Shown: positions 1 through 11,139 of the stretch, piece after piece | How the letters are laid out: each line of letters begins with the position of its first letter | Position numbering within the stretch: the stretch's first letter is position 1 | NCBI GenBank assembly: GCA_026545765.1 | Contig: CM048839.1 | Location: 21,824,566 to 21,888,565, forward strand | Direction of reading: 5' to 3' | Length of the DNA stretch: 64,000 nt | DNA from: Plantago major | Taxonomy: Eukaryota; Streptophyta; Magnoliopsida; Lamiales; Plantaginaceae | The notes under the pieces: model-generated | What the model was told of the DNA's origin: nothing | The model's database searches: none | The model's input: the letters and a program-made list of their open reading frames with translations, nothing else | Made by a program: the position numbers and the translations under genes

Positions 1-1397
1 GCTCTTCTCTCGTGGTGATGCCAGATCGGTCCAGCTTCTAATGTCACGGATTCAGGCCTTCTCGGAGGCTACGGGCCTCAAGCCAAGCGTGGCAAAGACA
101 AAAGTCTTCTTCGGGGGAGTTTCGGCAGCGGACAGGGCGCGAATCCTTGCTGCAACGGGATTTGGCTCTGGCACTCTCCCTATTCGATATCTTGGCGTTC
201 CCTTATCCCACCGGAGACTAACGGCAGCTCAGTACCAGCCACTTATTGCACGGATTGTAGGAAGGGTTTCTCATTGGTCCACGAGACTATTGAGTTATGC
301 TGGACGGGAGCAGCTTATTCGCAGTGTTATCACATTGATTACAGCTTATTGGCTCCAGGTTTTTCTGTTTCCAAACAAAATCCTGGAACACATTCAGCGT
401 ATTTGTCGGATTTTTCTATGGAGCGGAAAAGATGGCAATTACTGCAAGGCATTAGTCTCCTGGGAACAAGTTTGTGCTCCTCATAGTTGTGGAGGACTGA
501 ACATAATCTCTCTCCCAGAATGGAATAAAGCCCTGATATGCAAGCTTTTATGGAAGATCCAAATGAAGGCGGATTCGTTATGGGTTCGCTGGATTCACAG
601 TTACTACATCAAGACTCAACCTGTGGAGCATTGGGTGGCTCCGATGTGAGCTCTTCGATTATAAAAGTGATGATCCAATTGCGTGAACGGGTTCAGGATT
701 CTCCGAAGTGGTTAGGGCAGCTTGTTATGACGCGATTTCAGGTTCGCAAACTATATGCTTTTTTCCGGGGGCATATGGAGAAGGTGGAATGGTGTGACTT
801 GATCATTAGGAACCTAGCTCGCCCGAAGGCGCGATTTATCCTGTGGTTGGCCTTGCATAGGCGTTTAGCTACAAAATATCGACTAGCAGGGTTTGGCATT
901 GAGACGGATGGACAGTGTATGTTTTGTAATCAGATGGAGTCCATGGATCACTTGTTCTTTCAATGTCCAATTACATTTACGATCATGAGACGTGCTTTGA
1001 ATTGGATGCAAGTGGTGACCCCTCAATTAAGTACATGGCAGCAACTCCTCCGATAGTGTCGCTTATGTGCCAAGGGAAAGGGTCGTAGGGCTTTATCGTT
1101 TAGCGTCTTCTTGGTAAACAGTATATCACATATGGGCGGTTAGAAATGCGATCATATTCCAGCAGAAACCTTGGGACCAACAAGAAGTATTTTGCTCGAT
1201 TACACAAGCAGTTCGGATCCGGTGCAGGTCGGGGAAACTGGCGGATTTGATTTCGACATTCATAGATTAGCAGCATGTTTTACTTTGTTATTTTTATTAC
1301 ATAGCTAGTGTTGGGCTTGGATTTGATCAGCCCTTAAATGTACTAACATTGTTTTTGGAGTAATAAGACAAGTTCTATCGTTCCAAAAAAAAAAAAA
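1..1397 (+). mobile_element. LINE (L1-type non-LTR retrotransposon), 3' end
   Basis: The 3' part of a plant LINE ORF2 whose 5' part lies outside the window. Residues encoded from 41 onward match the thumb/connection region that follows plant LINE reverse transcriptases (motifs such as YLGVPLSHRRL, GREQLIRSVI, CGGLNI). A second frame (about 538-1056) carries the zf-RVT zinc-binding domain (KARFILWLALHRRL, then CMFCNQMESMDHLFFQC). The usual C-terminal text (RNAIIFQQKPWDQQEV-like) continues in further frames to about 1260. The frame changes several times and stops are present, so this copy is dead. It ends in an A-run at 1385-1397, the normal LINE tail. The target-site duplication cannot be tested because the 5' end is missing. 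Confidence 0.9.
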
Positions 1398-1498
1398 GAA
1401 GAATGTGAACCGGTCAAATTACGGTTTGGTTGGACCGTGGCGTAATGCGGTCAATAAGCTTATTTAGCCAGCCAGCCTACCTACCTACCCACGCCACG

Positions 1499-1508
1499 TA
1501 TAAAAATA
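1499..1508 (+). promoter_or_regulatory. TATA box of the UBA2-like gene
   Basis: TATAAAAATA lies about 150 bp before the start codon and about 100 bp after the LINE tail. A transcription start near 1530-1540 would give a leader of about 110 nt. The LINE tail therefore marks the outer edge of a very short upstream region. Confidence 0.6.
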
Positions 1509-1597
1509 AATTTGGGTGGCTCAACAACCAAACCCAAAATAAAATATCATATAATTTCCACAGTTCTACTTCACTACCAGTCTACCCTACCAAAGCA

Positions 1598-1606
1598 AAA
1601 CCCTAA
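1598..1606 (+). promoter_or_regulatory. telo-box (AAACCCTAA) in the 5' leader
   Basis: AAACCCTAA in the 5' leader matches the telo-box found in plant promoters and leaders of growth- and translation-linked genes. It is one copy of a 9-base word, so chance occurrence is possible. A pyrimidine-rich leader follows up to the ATG. Confidence 0.35.
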
Positions 1607-1647
1607 TAATTTCCCCCAAATCTCCTCCTCCTTCATCCCCAATTTCC

Positions 1648-3195
1648 ATGGCGAGAAAGAGAAAATCCCGCGCTACTGAAACTCCCACTGAACCCGAACC
1701 TGTCCAGACAATAGAACCCGAGCCCGAACAACCAGAACCGGAGGAAGCTCCGCAAAATCAAGACACTGGTATGGCCGAAGAAGAAGAAGCCGTGGGTGCT
1801 GCAGAAGACGACGACGCCATTGAAACTAAAGAAGTGGTAGAAGAAGAAGAAGAAGAAGTGGAAGAAGTAGAAGAAGAGCAAGCGGGAGAAGCAGAAATGG
1901 TGGATGCTGAAAATGACGCTGCTGAGACAAACGAGCCAGAAACTGAAATTAGTGACAAGCCGAGTGAAATCGTGCCGGAAAATGGAGGTGTAGAGGAGAA
2001 AGAGGACGAGAAGGAGGTTAAAGAGGAAGAGGAAGAAGAGGAATTGGAGGAAGAGCCACTCGAGAAGCTTCTCGAACCGTTCACTAAGGACCAGCTCACT
2101 CTTCTGGTTAAAGAAGCTGTGGCTAAGTATCCGGATTTAGTTGAGAATGTGAACAAATTGGCTGATTTGGATCCTGCTCATCGTAAAATCTTCGTTCATG
2201 GTCTCGGTTGGGATGCAACTACTGAGACTATCACTGCGGTGTACGGGAAGTATGGGGAGATTGAGGATTGTAGGGTTGTTAAGGACAAGAATACGGGCAA
2301 GTCGAAAGGATATGGTTTCATTCTGTTTAAGCACCGGTCTGGGGCGCGCCGAGCTTTGAAGGAGCCTCAGAAGTTGATTGAAGGTCGAATGACTTCGTGC
2401 CAGCTGGCGTCTGCTGGTCCGGCTCAGGCTTCTCCTTCCCCAAATGTGGTGGCTGTTGCTACTCCTTCTCCGCCGGTATCTGAGTATACACTCAGGAAGA
2501 TTTTTGTGAGCAATGTGTCAGCTGAGATTGATCCAACTAAGCTTGTGGAGTTCTTTTCTACTTTTGGGGAAATTGAGGAGGGTCCACTTGGGCTGGATAA
2601 ACAGACTGGAAAACCGAAGGGGTTCTGTTTGTTCGTGTATAAGAGTGTGGAGGGCGCCAAGAAGGCTTTGGAAGAGCCACACAAGGAGTTTGAGGGTGTG
2701 GTTTTCCACTGTCAGAAGGCGGTAGACGGACCAAAGCACAGTAAGGGGGGCTTTTTCCAGCAAACACCTCCGCAGCAGCAGCAACATCATCACCAGGGTA
2801 AGCAAGGGTATTATAATCACCCTGCGAAGAAAGGGAGGTATGCTGGAAGCAGTGGAGGTATGGGGCGTGGTAGGGGCGGACATTTAATGGCACCGAGTGC
2901 TGGGCCAGGCGTGCCTCCCATGGGATTTAATCCTGCGGTTGCTCCTGCAGCAATAGGACAGGCTGTGGCAGCCTTGTTGGCTAATCCTAATTTGATTGGG
3001 GGCATTGGAGGAGGGATGAATCCTCAAGGAGTTCCACAGATGATGAACAATGCAGGTTACGGAGGTCAGGGTGGCGCTGGAGGATATGGAGCTCAACCGG
3101 GATTGCAGGGAGGCTACGGAGGCCAGCCACAGATGGGTCAAGGTGGAGTTAGGCCTCATCAGGGCGGTCCACCCTATATGGGTCATGGTCGATAG
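1648..3195 (+). CDS. UBA2: UBP1-associated protein 2 (UBA2)-like RNA-binding protein
   Basis: A 515-aa nuclear hnRNP-like protein. Family knowledge: UBA2 proteins interact with the oligouridylate-binding protein UBP1, bind U-rich 3' UTR sequence and help stabilise mRNAs. The order matches the family: a basic start with RKRK (residues 3-6), a long Glu-rich acidic region (about 20-140), a conserved block (LLEPFTKDQLTLLVKEAV), RRM1 (about 178-253; RNP2 IFVHGL, RNP1 KGYGFILF), RRM2 (about 282-357; RNP2 IFVSNV, RNP1 KGFCLFVY) and a Gln/His then Gly-rich tail. The ATG at 1648 has good context (CCATGGCG) and is the first in frame after the leader. The coding part is one uninterrupted exon. The stop codon is followed at once by a splice donor (TAG, G, GTAAGG), so a 3' UTR intron is likely. 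Which of the UBA2a/b/c paralogues it is cannot be settled by eye. Confidence 0.95.
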   Translation: MARKRKSRATETPTEPEPVQTIEPEPEQPEPEEAPQNQDTGMAEEEEAVGAAEDDDAIETKEVVEEEEEEVEEVEEEQAGEAEMVDAENDAAETNEPETEISDKPSEIVPENGGVEEKEDEKEVKEEEEEEELEEEPLEKLLEPFTKDQLTLLVKEAVAKYPDLVENVNKLADLDPAHRKIFVHGLGWDATTETITAVYGKYGEIEDCRVVKDKNTGKSKGYGFILFKHRSGARRALKEPQKLIEGRMTSCQLASAGPAQASPSPNVVAVATPSPPVSEYTLRKIFVSNVSAEIDPTKLVEFFSTFGEIEEGPLGLDKQTGKPKGFCLFVYKSVEGAKKALEEPHKEFEGVVFHCQKAVDGPKHSKGGFFQQTPPQQQQHHHQGKQGYYNHPAKKGRYAGSSGGMGRGRGGHLMAPSAGPGVPPMGFNPAVAPAAIGQAVAALLANPNLIGGIGGGMNPQGVPQMMNNAGYGGQGGAGGYGAQPGLQGGYGGQPQMGQGGVRPHQGGPPYMGHGR

Positions 3196-4151
3196 GTAAG
3201 GGTATTTGCAATTTATTTCTAGAGTTGCTGTTGAGACTTGAGAATGAATATAGGCAATATGGGAAAGTAGCTGGAATTTGAATGGCTTTTAAGTCTTTGC
3301 AATAGTGAGCTTCTTGACCATGCCATTTTATGTGCGTCTAAAATATTCAAACCCATGCTATCTTCTATAGTGGTGGAAAACTTATAATTAGTTAATTACC
3401 CAACATATATCATAACGATTATTTTTTTAGATATCTGATCTCAAGTTTTCCGTGGAGAAGGGTTTCTTTAGGATGAAAAACTCAATTGAAGTAATTTTGG
3501 CTAGTATGCAACATCTACAACTCATTTTACGGAAATAGTATTCCTTATAATACTTGAAGTGAGCCATACAGAAGGATGGACTGTGTTGTAACCACAGAAG
3601 CTCTCATTTGTTAGGAGGAAAAGTACTCGGGTGTTGTACCCTCTTGGATATAAGTGAAGTAATGATCTAATGGTCCACTATACTGCTATCAGATAATACA
3701 CTGTTAACTACTTGGATAAAACATTAATGCATGTTATCATAATGTTAAATTCGTAAATCTGATGCCATTTGTTGACTGGTGGTGGACTCCTAAGGTGTCT
3801 GGGATGTATGTTTTTGCAGTCTGTTCCTCTCCTCTCTGTATGGAGAAATGCTGCTTTATCATAAGCGGCAGAGGGTAGGCAGATTTGTGGTAGTGGGGAG
3901 AAAGAAATCCACCGGTGTATAGTTGGAGAGAGATGGATGGAGATATGAGATCCGTTTTGCGGTATGTTTTCAATTTACGAGAATACTGTCAAGTATAGTT
4001 TGTTGACGATCTAGATGTAGAATTTGAGAAAGGAGTTACATGCACATTTAACCCTTCATCATTTGACCGGAACCAGTGAACTTGAAAGAATATCTGGCAT
4101 GATTATTTGAACCAATAAAACATCAACATAGAGGTGGTATGCTACCTATTA

Positions 4152-4340
4152 CTCCCTCCGTTCCAAAGAAATCTTTCCATTTTGACTTTGACCGGTCAAC
4201 TGCCTTCGACTTTGACCGCGAATTACTCTTAAACTATAATAGTAAATAATTTAATAAAATCATATAATGAAAATTTAATAAGTCGGAGACAGTTGACCGC
4301 AGAATAGTAAAATGGAAAGATTTCTTTGGAACGGAGGGAG
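4152..4340. mobile_element. Stowaway-type MITE (Tc1/mariner group)
   Basis: A 189-bp element with near-perfect terminal inverted repeats: it starts CTCCCTCCGTTCCAAAGAAA and ends with the reverse complement, TTTCTTTGGAACGGAGGGAG. It is flanked by TA on both sides (4150-4151 and 4341-4342), the Stowaway target duplication. The TIR similarity runs further inward (AATCTTTCCATTTT against its complement), so it can fold into a hairpin. It sits in the putative 3' UTR intron of the UBA2-like gene. Confidence 0.92.
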
Positions 4341-5780
4341 TATAATGGACTGCAGTCAGCATTGACCCATTTTACTGTCCAACTTATTGATGATTATTGC
4401 ATCTATGCAGTGTGTGTGACATGGAAGTTGCTGATGGGGAATTGATTATGTTGGTTTTGTGAGATATTAGGACTTGAACACACCTACTTGGGTCATATTG
4501 AATCCGTTATAGAAGTTTAGCAGCAAAGGTTTAAGATATGCATAACTAAGTCTAGGACCTGGGTTACTTTTTTGGGTATTTCAGAATATATTTATGAGGG
4601 TGGTTAAGGATAGAGATGAGGAGAAACCATTGTTCGACATGCCTTCACCTTGGATGTAATGTAAGGACCGCTGGGGTTGCAGCAATCAACTGGATGACAT
4701 GCTCTGGTTTGTGCCTGGAAGGTACCGTCTTGTCCTACCATTTCAGAGTAAGGTAGGTGTAGGTTAAACCCTGCAGCCCTTCTTCCTCATATTCATCCTT
4801 GACCAACTCCTGTAGACCTGTAGCTATGTCATGGCACTCCCTGAAAAGTGCTGGAGTTCATCATGCAAACTGTGCATCATGAAGCTTCAGTGTTGAACGA
4901 TCATTATTAGTCATACTGGCTGTACTTTGGTCTTTGATGGGTGCATTTCTGTTTCTCTGTACCTCCAACAATCATGAATGACACTCTATCATCATCTTAT
5001 ATTACTCGCTCATCGCATCAACCATTTTGTCATTACTGTGTTAATTCCTGGGTAGTTGATTGGTGCTTGTCCTTTTGATGAATCACATCACATGCACGCC
5101 TCTTCTTTCCCCTGTTGGTCATTGCACTTTCCTGAATGTTATCTGAAATTATTAACTGGCCAAGGGTTATACCTGAGTTTTCAAGGAAATTTAGATGCTT
5201 GCGGGACATAAAATACTGAAGTAATAGGGGCTACAAGAACATTAAAACCCTGATCACAGTCCCTGTTGTTTGCAGTATTCTCGAGCCCATTTATTCTTAA
5301 CTCTTAAAATCTTATCTACACTGGGAACTCTTGGCAGAGACTAGAGAGGTTAGAAGAAAGAGCAGGAAAAATATAGGAATCATTCCTGTAAATTGTGTTG
5401 GTCTGATAATGCACAACGACTGATGTACTCGTGTGTAACAGCTTAGAATCATAAATAATCCCGAAACTTGGTTGGTAGTCCTGATGTTGCTGTTGTTCTC
5501 ATTCATATATATAGATCACCAAGTTAAACCCTGAAATCTTACTGCCTTTTTATGCCAAGGACCTCAGACAGTTGGAACTTCATAGAGGGCTTGAGTTTCG
5601 CACCTTCTACAACCAGGATCACCTTTGTGTGCTGGACTTGTAGTAACTATGCCATTACCTACTTGTAGGAGTCTAGATTTAGTGAAATGCAGCGAGATGT
5701 TGCCATTGGCTTTTAATCCTCTTTGCTTTATGCTTTCTTTCGGAGTTTTTGATAGTCTTTTCAACGTCATCTTCATTGAC

Positions 5781-5876
5781 GTGTCTAAAACCAAATGTGA
5801 CATTTGGTTTGGGACGAAGGTCATTAATGTGTCTAAAACTAAATGTGCCATTTGGTTTGCGGCGGAGGGAGTAACA
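5781..5876. repeat. 48-bp tandem duplication of a Stowaway-like end
   Basis: Two copies of a 48-bp unit (5781-5828 and 5829-5876). Each begins GTGTCTAAAAC and holds a palindrome of the form AAACCAAATGT followed by its complement. The second copy ends in GGCGGAGGGAGTA, the usual Stowaway terminus. No matching opposite terminus is evident, so this looks like a decayed element with one end duplicated. Confidence 0.6.
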
Positions 5877-6120
5877 AGTTCTCTATATGTATTGTGGCCA
5901 CTAAGAGATTTGTATTTTGTGTAGGTTTGCAATATGCTGCTACGTTAACATCTTATACTGCTGATATTATCCTGCTAGTACCAGATTATACCCATCTATG
6001 TATGCTTCTGAACTATGGCAATAATTTTTTTGTGAATTTATTTTGCAGATTCTTCAAGAGTGCGTCGTGTTTTAGTTTTAGACGCCTGTGGATCTTATGA
6101 TCGTTGACCAATGACGCAGT

Positions 6121-7496
6121 GGGAGTCTGAAACATGGCAATTTGCCTGGAGGATTAGTCTGAAATATGTACCTTTTTTGCCTTTCAAAATGATTTCTTGT
6201 GTTCAGTAATACTCTAAATTCTGTCTTGATTTAGCTGATAATTTTTCTGAAAAGGAGAAGCATGGATTTACCACACCTCTGAGTCTCTGACTCTGTCTGC
6301 TAGGATTTTGTACCAGTTATTTTCACTATATTTAAGCAGTCACTCGAGTCTTCATAATCTGTTTGTTCCCTAAAAATGCTTTAGTCCAGATCCTTTTGAA
6401 ATCTCTAGCATTTTTACTCGAATTTTTACTGTTGGATGAAGATGTCTAACACACTTTAAATCTTCAAAACAAGATTTAAGCCATCAACATTTTTCATCTC
6501 TCCGCTTTCCTATCTTCTGAAAAATCATTTATCTTCCTTCTATGTCATTATCCTGAACTACGTACAACCATAAAAGTTCCAACGTACTTCAATAAACTAC
6601 ATTATAAAAACCGTAATCTCCCGTTTTAAGTTTTAACTTTTAAATACTACAGTGTAAAAACTTATTGGATCTGCACAAGAAAGCAATTGGAACTTAGAGT
6701 TCCGTCGAAGACTCAAAAGTCATAACTATGTCATAGCTATTAATTTCCTTCTTTTTTCTAACCTACCTCGTATAACTCTCTACCTCGTATAACTCTATAC
6801 CAAATAACCCGTAAATGGGCCCACGGTTCTCAGGCACTTTGGAGGCCAAATTCGATTTTGGGCTCATTTAGCCAGTGTTGACCCACGGTCAGAATATATT
6901 GGTTTCTAAAACTTACCTTAACCAGTTATCTGTAATAACAAGAAGTATTACAAGGTCTAAACTCTAAACCAACACAATAACTAGCTCATAGGCAATCCTT
7001 CTTCATTACCACTTAAAATTAGAATCACAAGTCATTAAAAAAACATAAAGCTCCGAAACAGTTCATGATTAACAGGTACGGTTGATTCTTTTTTCCTTTT
7101 ACAACCATTGTTACTCTCTAAACAGTAGGCCATAAAATTCATGCAAAATTGTCACAGAAAGTTCCGAAATCGGACAAAGATTAATACTACTTTATTATAT
7201 TGTCATCATAATCTGTAGCTTGACATCGTAGCGTTCCATTCTTTTAATTTTTTCTTTTAATGTGTGTTCTAAGCTAGTATTAATTTCCTTCTTTGCCATG
7301 TTTAGTAGATTAAGCTGATGTGCTAAATTGAATACAGTTGGCTTATCAAATCAAGCTTACTGGTACATTCTCATTAATACCTAGTTCTAAATCGGTTTCG
7401 ATTTTTTTCGTTTGCATCTTACTATCTGTCAATGCTTTTTGTTCATGTAACGATTCTGTGATGTTGTAGAACCTTGTCATAGGGGGTGAGGAGAAG
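6121..7496. other. intergenic region upstream of the zinc-finger gene
   Basis: AT-rich sequence with no convincing coding potential on either strand and no transposon ends recognised. The last few hundred bases must contain the zinc-finger promoter and leader, but no clear TATA box or leader intron could be fixed by eye. Confidence 0.5.
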
Positions 7497-8795
7497 ATGG
7501 CGGAGAAAGAAGAATCAAAGAATGGAAGCCGTGTCTGCGGAAAGTGTTCCAAGGTTTTCTCCAATGGAAAGGCTTTAGGAGGTCATATGAGCACTGGTCA
7601 TGTTCAACTCGAAAAAGATCAAAAACTTAAGCTGGAACTCCAAAACTCGTCGGGTTCTGATCATTCGTCATTGGAGGAAATCACATGTCCGTATTCTACT
7701 TGTGGAGAGGTGTTTAGCTCGTCAAAAGCTTTGCACGGACACATGAAAAAGCACAAGGATAGGCCTCACAGAGGTATGGCATCTGCATCCAAAGGCGTAT
7801 CTTATTTAGAGCACGTGAGTCGTGATAACGGGCTTGATTGCCCAACTGCTGGGAATGTTCAATCTAGTTCAGAGCCTGTGAGCATTAATAACCGGATTGA
7901 TTGCGGAGTTGCTAAGGATGTTCAATCTGATTCAAGTTATGGTTTGGTTTCCGGTTCAAGTAACTCAACGCTTTGCGAGCCTGTTTGTACTCGTGATCCT
8001 CACATAGCGAGTATCCATCAGATGCTAAAATCCATGAGCAATGACAATTCTGGAAATGTTGAAGATGTAAGCATCAGTTCTCAGGTGCTTGAATCAGCTG
8101 ATCAAATAAACCAGGCCACTGATTGTTCTTTGGGGAACCACACTTATATTGCCAATCGTCCTACATCGCCACCGAGTAATACTACTAGCCACGTGTTGCC
8201 TGTCGATGCAGGTCCCAGGGATACATTAGAGTCTGCAGCTATGTTCACTTGTGAAGATTGTGGCAAGAAATTCAATACCCACCAGGCACTAGGTGGGCAC
8301 AGAGCTAGCCACACAAAGCCTAAAAGAGTGTCCATCGTAAACAGTTCTGATCACGTAAACAAGGAGCAAGCCCAGAAGAAAAGGCGAAAGAGTATGGAAA
8401 CACATCCTTGTGATGTTTGTGGCAATGATTTTGAAACTAGCAAGGGCCTTAAACTTCACAAGAGAAGTCATGCAGCAGCGGATCAGACCTCTTCTAGTGA
8501 AGCGCTTCCTCGTACCACAACATCTAGCCAAGCCGTGATACTTGCTAATGAGAATGGCCAAATCGCACTTAGTTCTGATGTTTGTAACAAGAATTCTGAT
8601 ACTAGCCATGATCTTGAACTTCACATGAGAACTGATCATGTAGTACTGGGTGAGGCCCCTGTGAATTCGATTATGATCCTGGAATTTCCAATAATAGAAG
8701 ATTCTGATGCTGTGATACCTGCTAATGAGAATGTCCAGGATGCAAGAAGACCCCTTGATTTTGATCTAAACCTGGAGCCACCATTTGAAGAATGA
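7497..8795 (+). CDS. C2H2 zinc-finger protein with EAR repression motif (ZAT-like)
   Basis: A 432-aa intronless plant C2H2 protein, likely a nuclear transcriptional repressor. Four good fingers are visible: finger 1 (about residues 14-35, C-X2-C-X12-H-X4-H, with KALGGH), finger 2 (about 64-86, wider CPYSTC spacing, with KALHGH), finger 3 (about 251-271, canonical QALGGH) and finger 4 (about 305-325, CDVC with KGLKLH). A fifth segment (CNKNSDTSHDLELH) is a degenerate finger lacking its second cysteine. The C terminus has DFDLNLEPP, an EAR motif of the DLNxxP/LxLxL type that recruits TOPLESS-class corepressors in characterised proteins. The long Ser/Asn-rich linker between fingers 2 and 3 is unlike short two-finger ZATs and resembles multi-finger ZAT1/4/9-like members. 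The ATG at 7497 is the first in frame. Target genes cannot be inferred. Confidence 0.93.
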   Translation: MAEKEESKNGSRVCGKCSKVFSNGKALGGHMSTGHVQLEKDQKLKLELQNSSGSDHSSLEEITCPYSTCGEVFSSSKALHGHMKKHKDRPHRGMASASKGVSYLEHVSRDNGLDCPTAGNVQSSSEPVSINNRIDCGVAKDVQSDSSYGLVSGSSNSTLCEPVCTRDPHIASIHQMLKSMSNDNSGNVEDVSISSQVLESADQINQATDCSLGNHTYIANRPTSPPSNTTSHVLPVDAGPRDTLESAAMFTCEDCGKKFNTHQALGGHRASHTKPKRVSIVNSSDHVNKEQAQKKRRKSMETHPCDVCGNDFETSKGLKLHKRSHAAADQTSSSEALPRTTTSSQAVILANENGQIALSSDVCNKNSDTSHDLELHMRTDHVVLGEAPVNSIMILEFPIIEDSDAVIPANENVQDARRPLDFDLNLEPPFEE

Positions 8796-9535
8796 TGGAG
8801 TCTCAACAATGGTTTTATGTTTTAGCTAGACATGCACTTTTGTTAATTTGTAGGATGCATTTATTTAACATCTGTTTACTTTTAGTTGGTCCATAACTGT
8901 TGTTGTTCTTGTTAAATCTTCATTAGACTGATTATTTGCTTTCAGACCTTTTTGGGAATGTCACATGAACAACTAGTTTATGTTATGTTCATAGTACTTA
9001 TTTATCTTTTACAAAATATTCTCATTTTCCAGTTTGGTGTTATCCACTTAATTATGTCTATGGTGAAAGGATCAAATTTGGGGTTATATTTTTTTTAAGC
9101 ACATGTATATGGTAACAGGTGCCAAGCGTTGTCTTACTTAGATTGCATAAACAAAGGAGTATGCCTGGTCCTTGATTTGTATACTTTATTGTGTCTTATT
9201 ACCCAATTTATCCAATCAAATTGACAATTCTCTGGTTTTTATTTGTGTCCAATTTTAGTACTCACTAAGATTTCAATTTGGGCACCTCTCTTCTTGAGAG
9301 CACCTCTCTCTAGGCTGGAGATTGAGATCTCTCTTCTTGAGAGTCTTAATCATCTGTTTCATCATCCCCAAAACCTGTGAGTCACAACCCATATTTTCCG
9401 AGTGATAGTGAGGCCACCGATATTGTTCGAGTGTTGGTGTTCTTGGCTTCGTCCCTAGCCCGGTTTGTAAGTCTCTATTTTATCTAGTTTATCTTCTTTG
9501 CTTTTCAAAAAAAAAAAAAAAAAAAATTCAAATTT
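8796..9535. other. 3' flank of the zinc-finger gene, with an isolated A-run
   Basis: Non-coding AT-rich sequence. It contains two copies of CTCTTCTTGAGAG about 50 bp apart (near 9285 and 9330) and an A-run at 9507-9526. The A-run lies just before the likely LINE start, and could be the tail of an older short retroposon or a favoured LINE target. No SINE A/B boxes were recognised. Confidence 0.4.
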
Positions 9536-9712
9536 TTTCAAACGTGATTAACCTTTCTTTTTCTAGCCTTCTAGCCTACCTTGTTAACTTTGGTGCTGGG
9601 GGGCAGTTTTCATTTTCTTTCTTAGTGTTTCAACAGGACGTTTTGTTTGATTTGGCCATCCCAATTCTCTCATAGTTCTTCTACTTGCTCTGGTCTTACT
9701 CTGTTGGTGAAG

Positions 9713-11139
9713 ATGGATCGAATTTTGGAGGGTTTCAATGCAAAAATGAGCCTCACGGATTCTGAGAGGCAAACAATTAACGTCCCAGTTGAAGTTTGGA
9801 ATACATCGGCGTTGAATCATGATCTTTGCTTGGTTGGGAGAGTGTTGTCTCGCAAAGCGATCAATCTCGAAGCATTTGAGCGTATGCTGTTGAATGGTTG
9901 GGGTATACCTCGTATGGTGAAAATGCAAAAAATAGGTGAGGACAGAATTCTTGTTCAGTTTTCTCATGAGACTGATAAGAATAGAGTTATGGGGAAAGGG
10001 CCATGGGCGTTCGATAAGAACTTGGTCGTTCTACGTGATCTCAAAGAGCATGAGGATCCACAAACAGTCTCATTGGATTTTTGCGAGTTTTATGTCCATG
10101 CTTCGGGTATACCAGTGATGATGAGACATAGAGCCATGGCGGAGGTCCTGGGCAACCCCATAGGCAGGTTTAAGGAGATGGATACGACCCATGTAGAGGT
10201 TTTATTGGTACTAATTTGCGTTTCAAAGTTAGTATGGATGTTACCAAACCCATTCGTCGGATGATCAACATCGCAGGACCGGAGGGGCAGGAGATTCAGG
10301 TTAGGCTTGCGTATGAGCGTTTACCTAATTTTTGTTACTATTGTGGCGTATTGGGACATCTTGTGAAGGATTGTGGGAAATGTTTGGACCTGGCCGATTC
10401 GTCCGGGGAGGTACCGGAGGAAAAATTGATGTATGGAGATTGGTTGCGAACGAACTTTAACGCACAACAGGCCAAGGTCGTGCATGGCAGCCTTCACCAT
10501 AGCGTGGGCCGTTCTGATCAGGAATCATGGCGTCCAGTGGCTGCCCAAGAAAGGGGAGGTGGATCGAATGTAACAAATTCTAAGGACCTTTCTGCAAATG
10601 CTGAAAATAAGGAGAATTCTCATCAAAGGGAGAATCTTGAGCCTGATTTGCGAAAATCTGTTGGAGGGGATTTAGGAGCTAATAAAGGAAAGGATGTGGT
10701 AATTGATGAGGACGTTGATTTTGTTCCTTCTGGCAAGGAAATTGTTATAACAAATCACAACCATTCTTCTAAGCAAGATCTTTTCCTTTCCCATTACCAA
10801 TATCCAGCCGTCAATCCTGATCCAAATCAGATGTGTATCGACTCCCTTATACCATCCCGACCCAGCCCACCTGTCCAGCCCATAACCGAATCCAATAACC
10901 CAGCTAACCAGCCCATACCGGTGTCCCCTAGGCCAACCTCGTTAGCCATTGTTCCATCGCCCAACTTGGACCAAACTCCATGCCTGATCTCAAGCCCAAT
11001 AACAATACAGCCTCCACTGCCCGTTTCTGATACCATTAATCAAACCCGAGATACTTTCATAGCCCATCTTCGATCCAACCCCATCAAAACCCAAACACCT
11101 AGCCAGCCCAAGACCCAGCTGCGTAGAATTGTGAACTAA
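9713..11139 (+). pseudogene. LINE ORF1 (DUF4283 and zinc-knuckle gag-like protein)
   Basis: Starts with ATG at 9713 (MDRILEGFNAKMSLTDSER). The DUF4283 domain (about residues 20-160) shows the usual text, for example LVGRVLSRKAINLEAFERML and GKGPWAFDKNLVVL. The frame shifts within 10216-10264; the second frame carries the zinc knuckle CYYCGVLGHLVKDC (C-X2-C-X4-H-X4-C) and a long Pro/Asn/Ser-rich tail ending at 11139. In plant L1-type LINEs ORF1 is thought to bind the element RNA. The shift means the product is broken. Confidence 0.85.

Larger units (their letters stand above)
3196..6120 (+). other. putative 3' UTR intron and 3' UTR of the UBA2-like gene
   Basis: No coding sequence of note is seen for 2.9 kb after the stop. 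A consensus donor (GTAAGG) begins one base after the stop codon, and a strong acceptor (TTTATTTTGCAG) ends near 6048. Other possible acceptors exist, for example TTGTTTGCAG near 5275. Arabidopsis UBA2 genes are known to me to produce 3' UTR splice variants, so a spliced 3' UTR is the best reading. The stretch holds a Stowaway MITE and a duplicated Stowaway end. The extent is inferred. Confidence 0.45.

Noticed and set aside
1758-2156. Ser-rich minus-strand open frame of 132 codons
   Set aside because: It is the antisense shadow of the GAA/GAG-rich acidic region of the UBA2-like gene; no start context or family.
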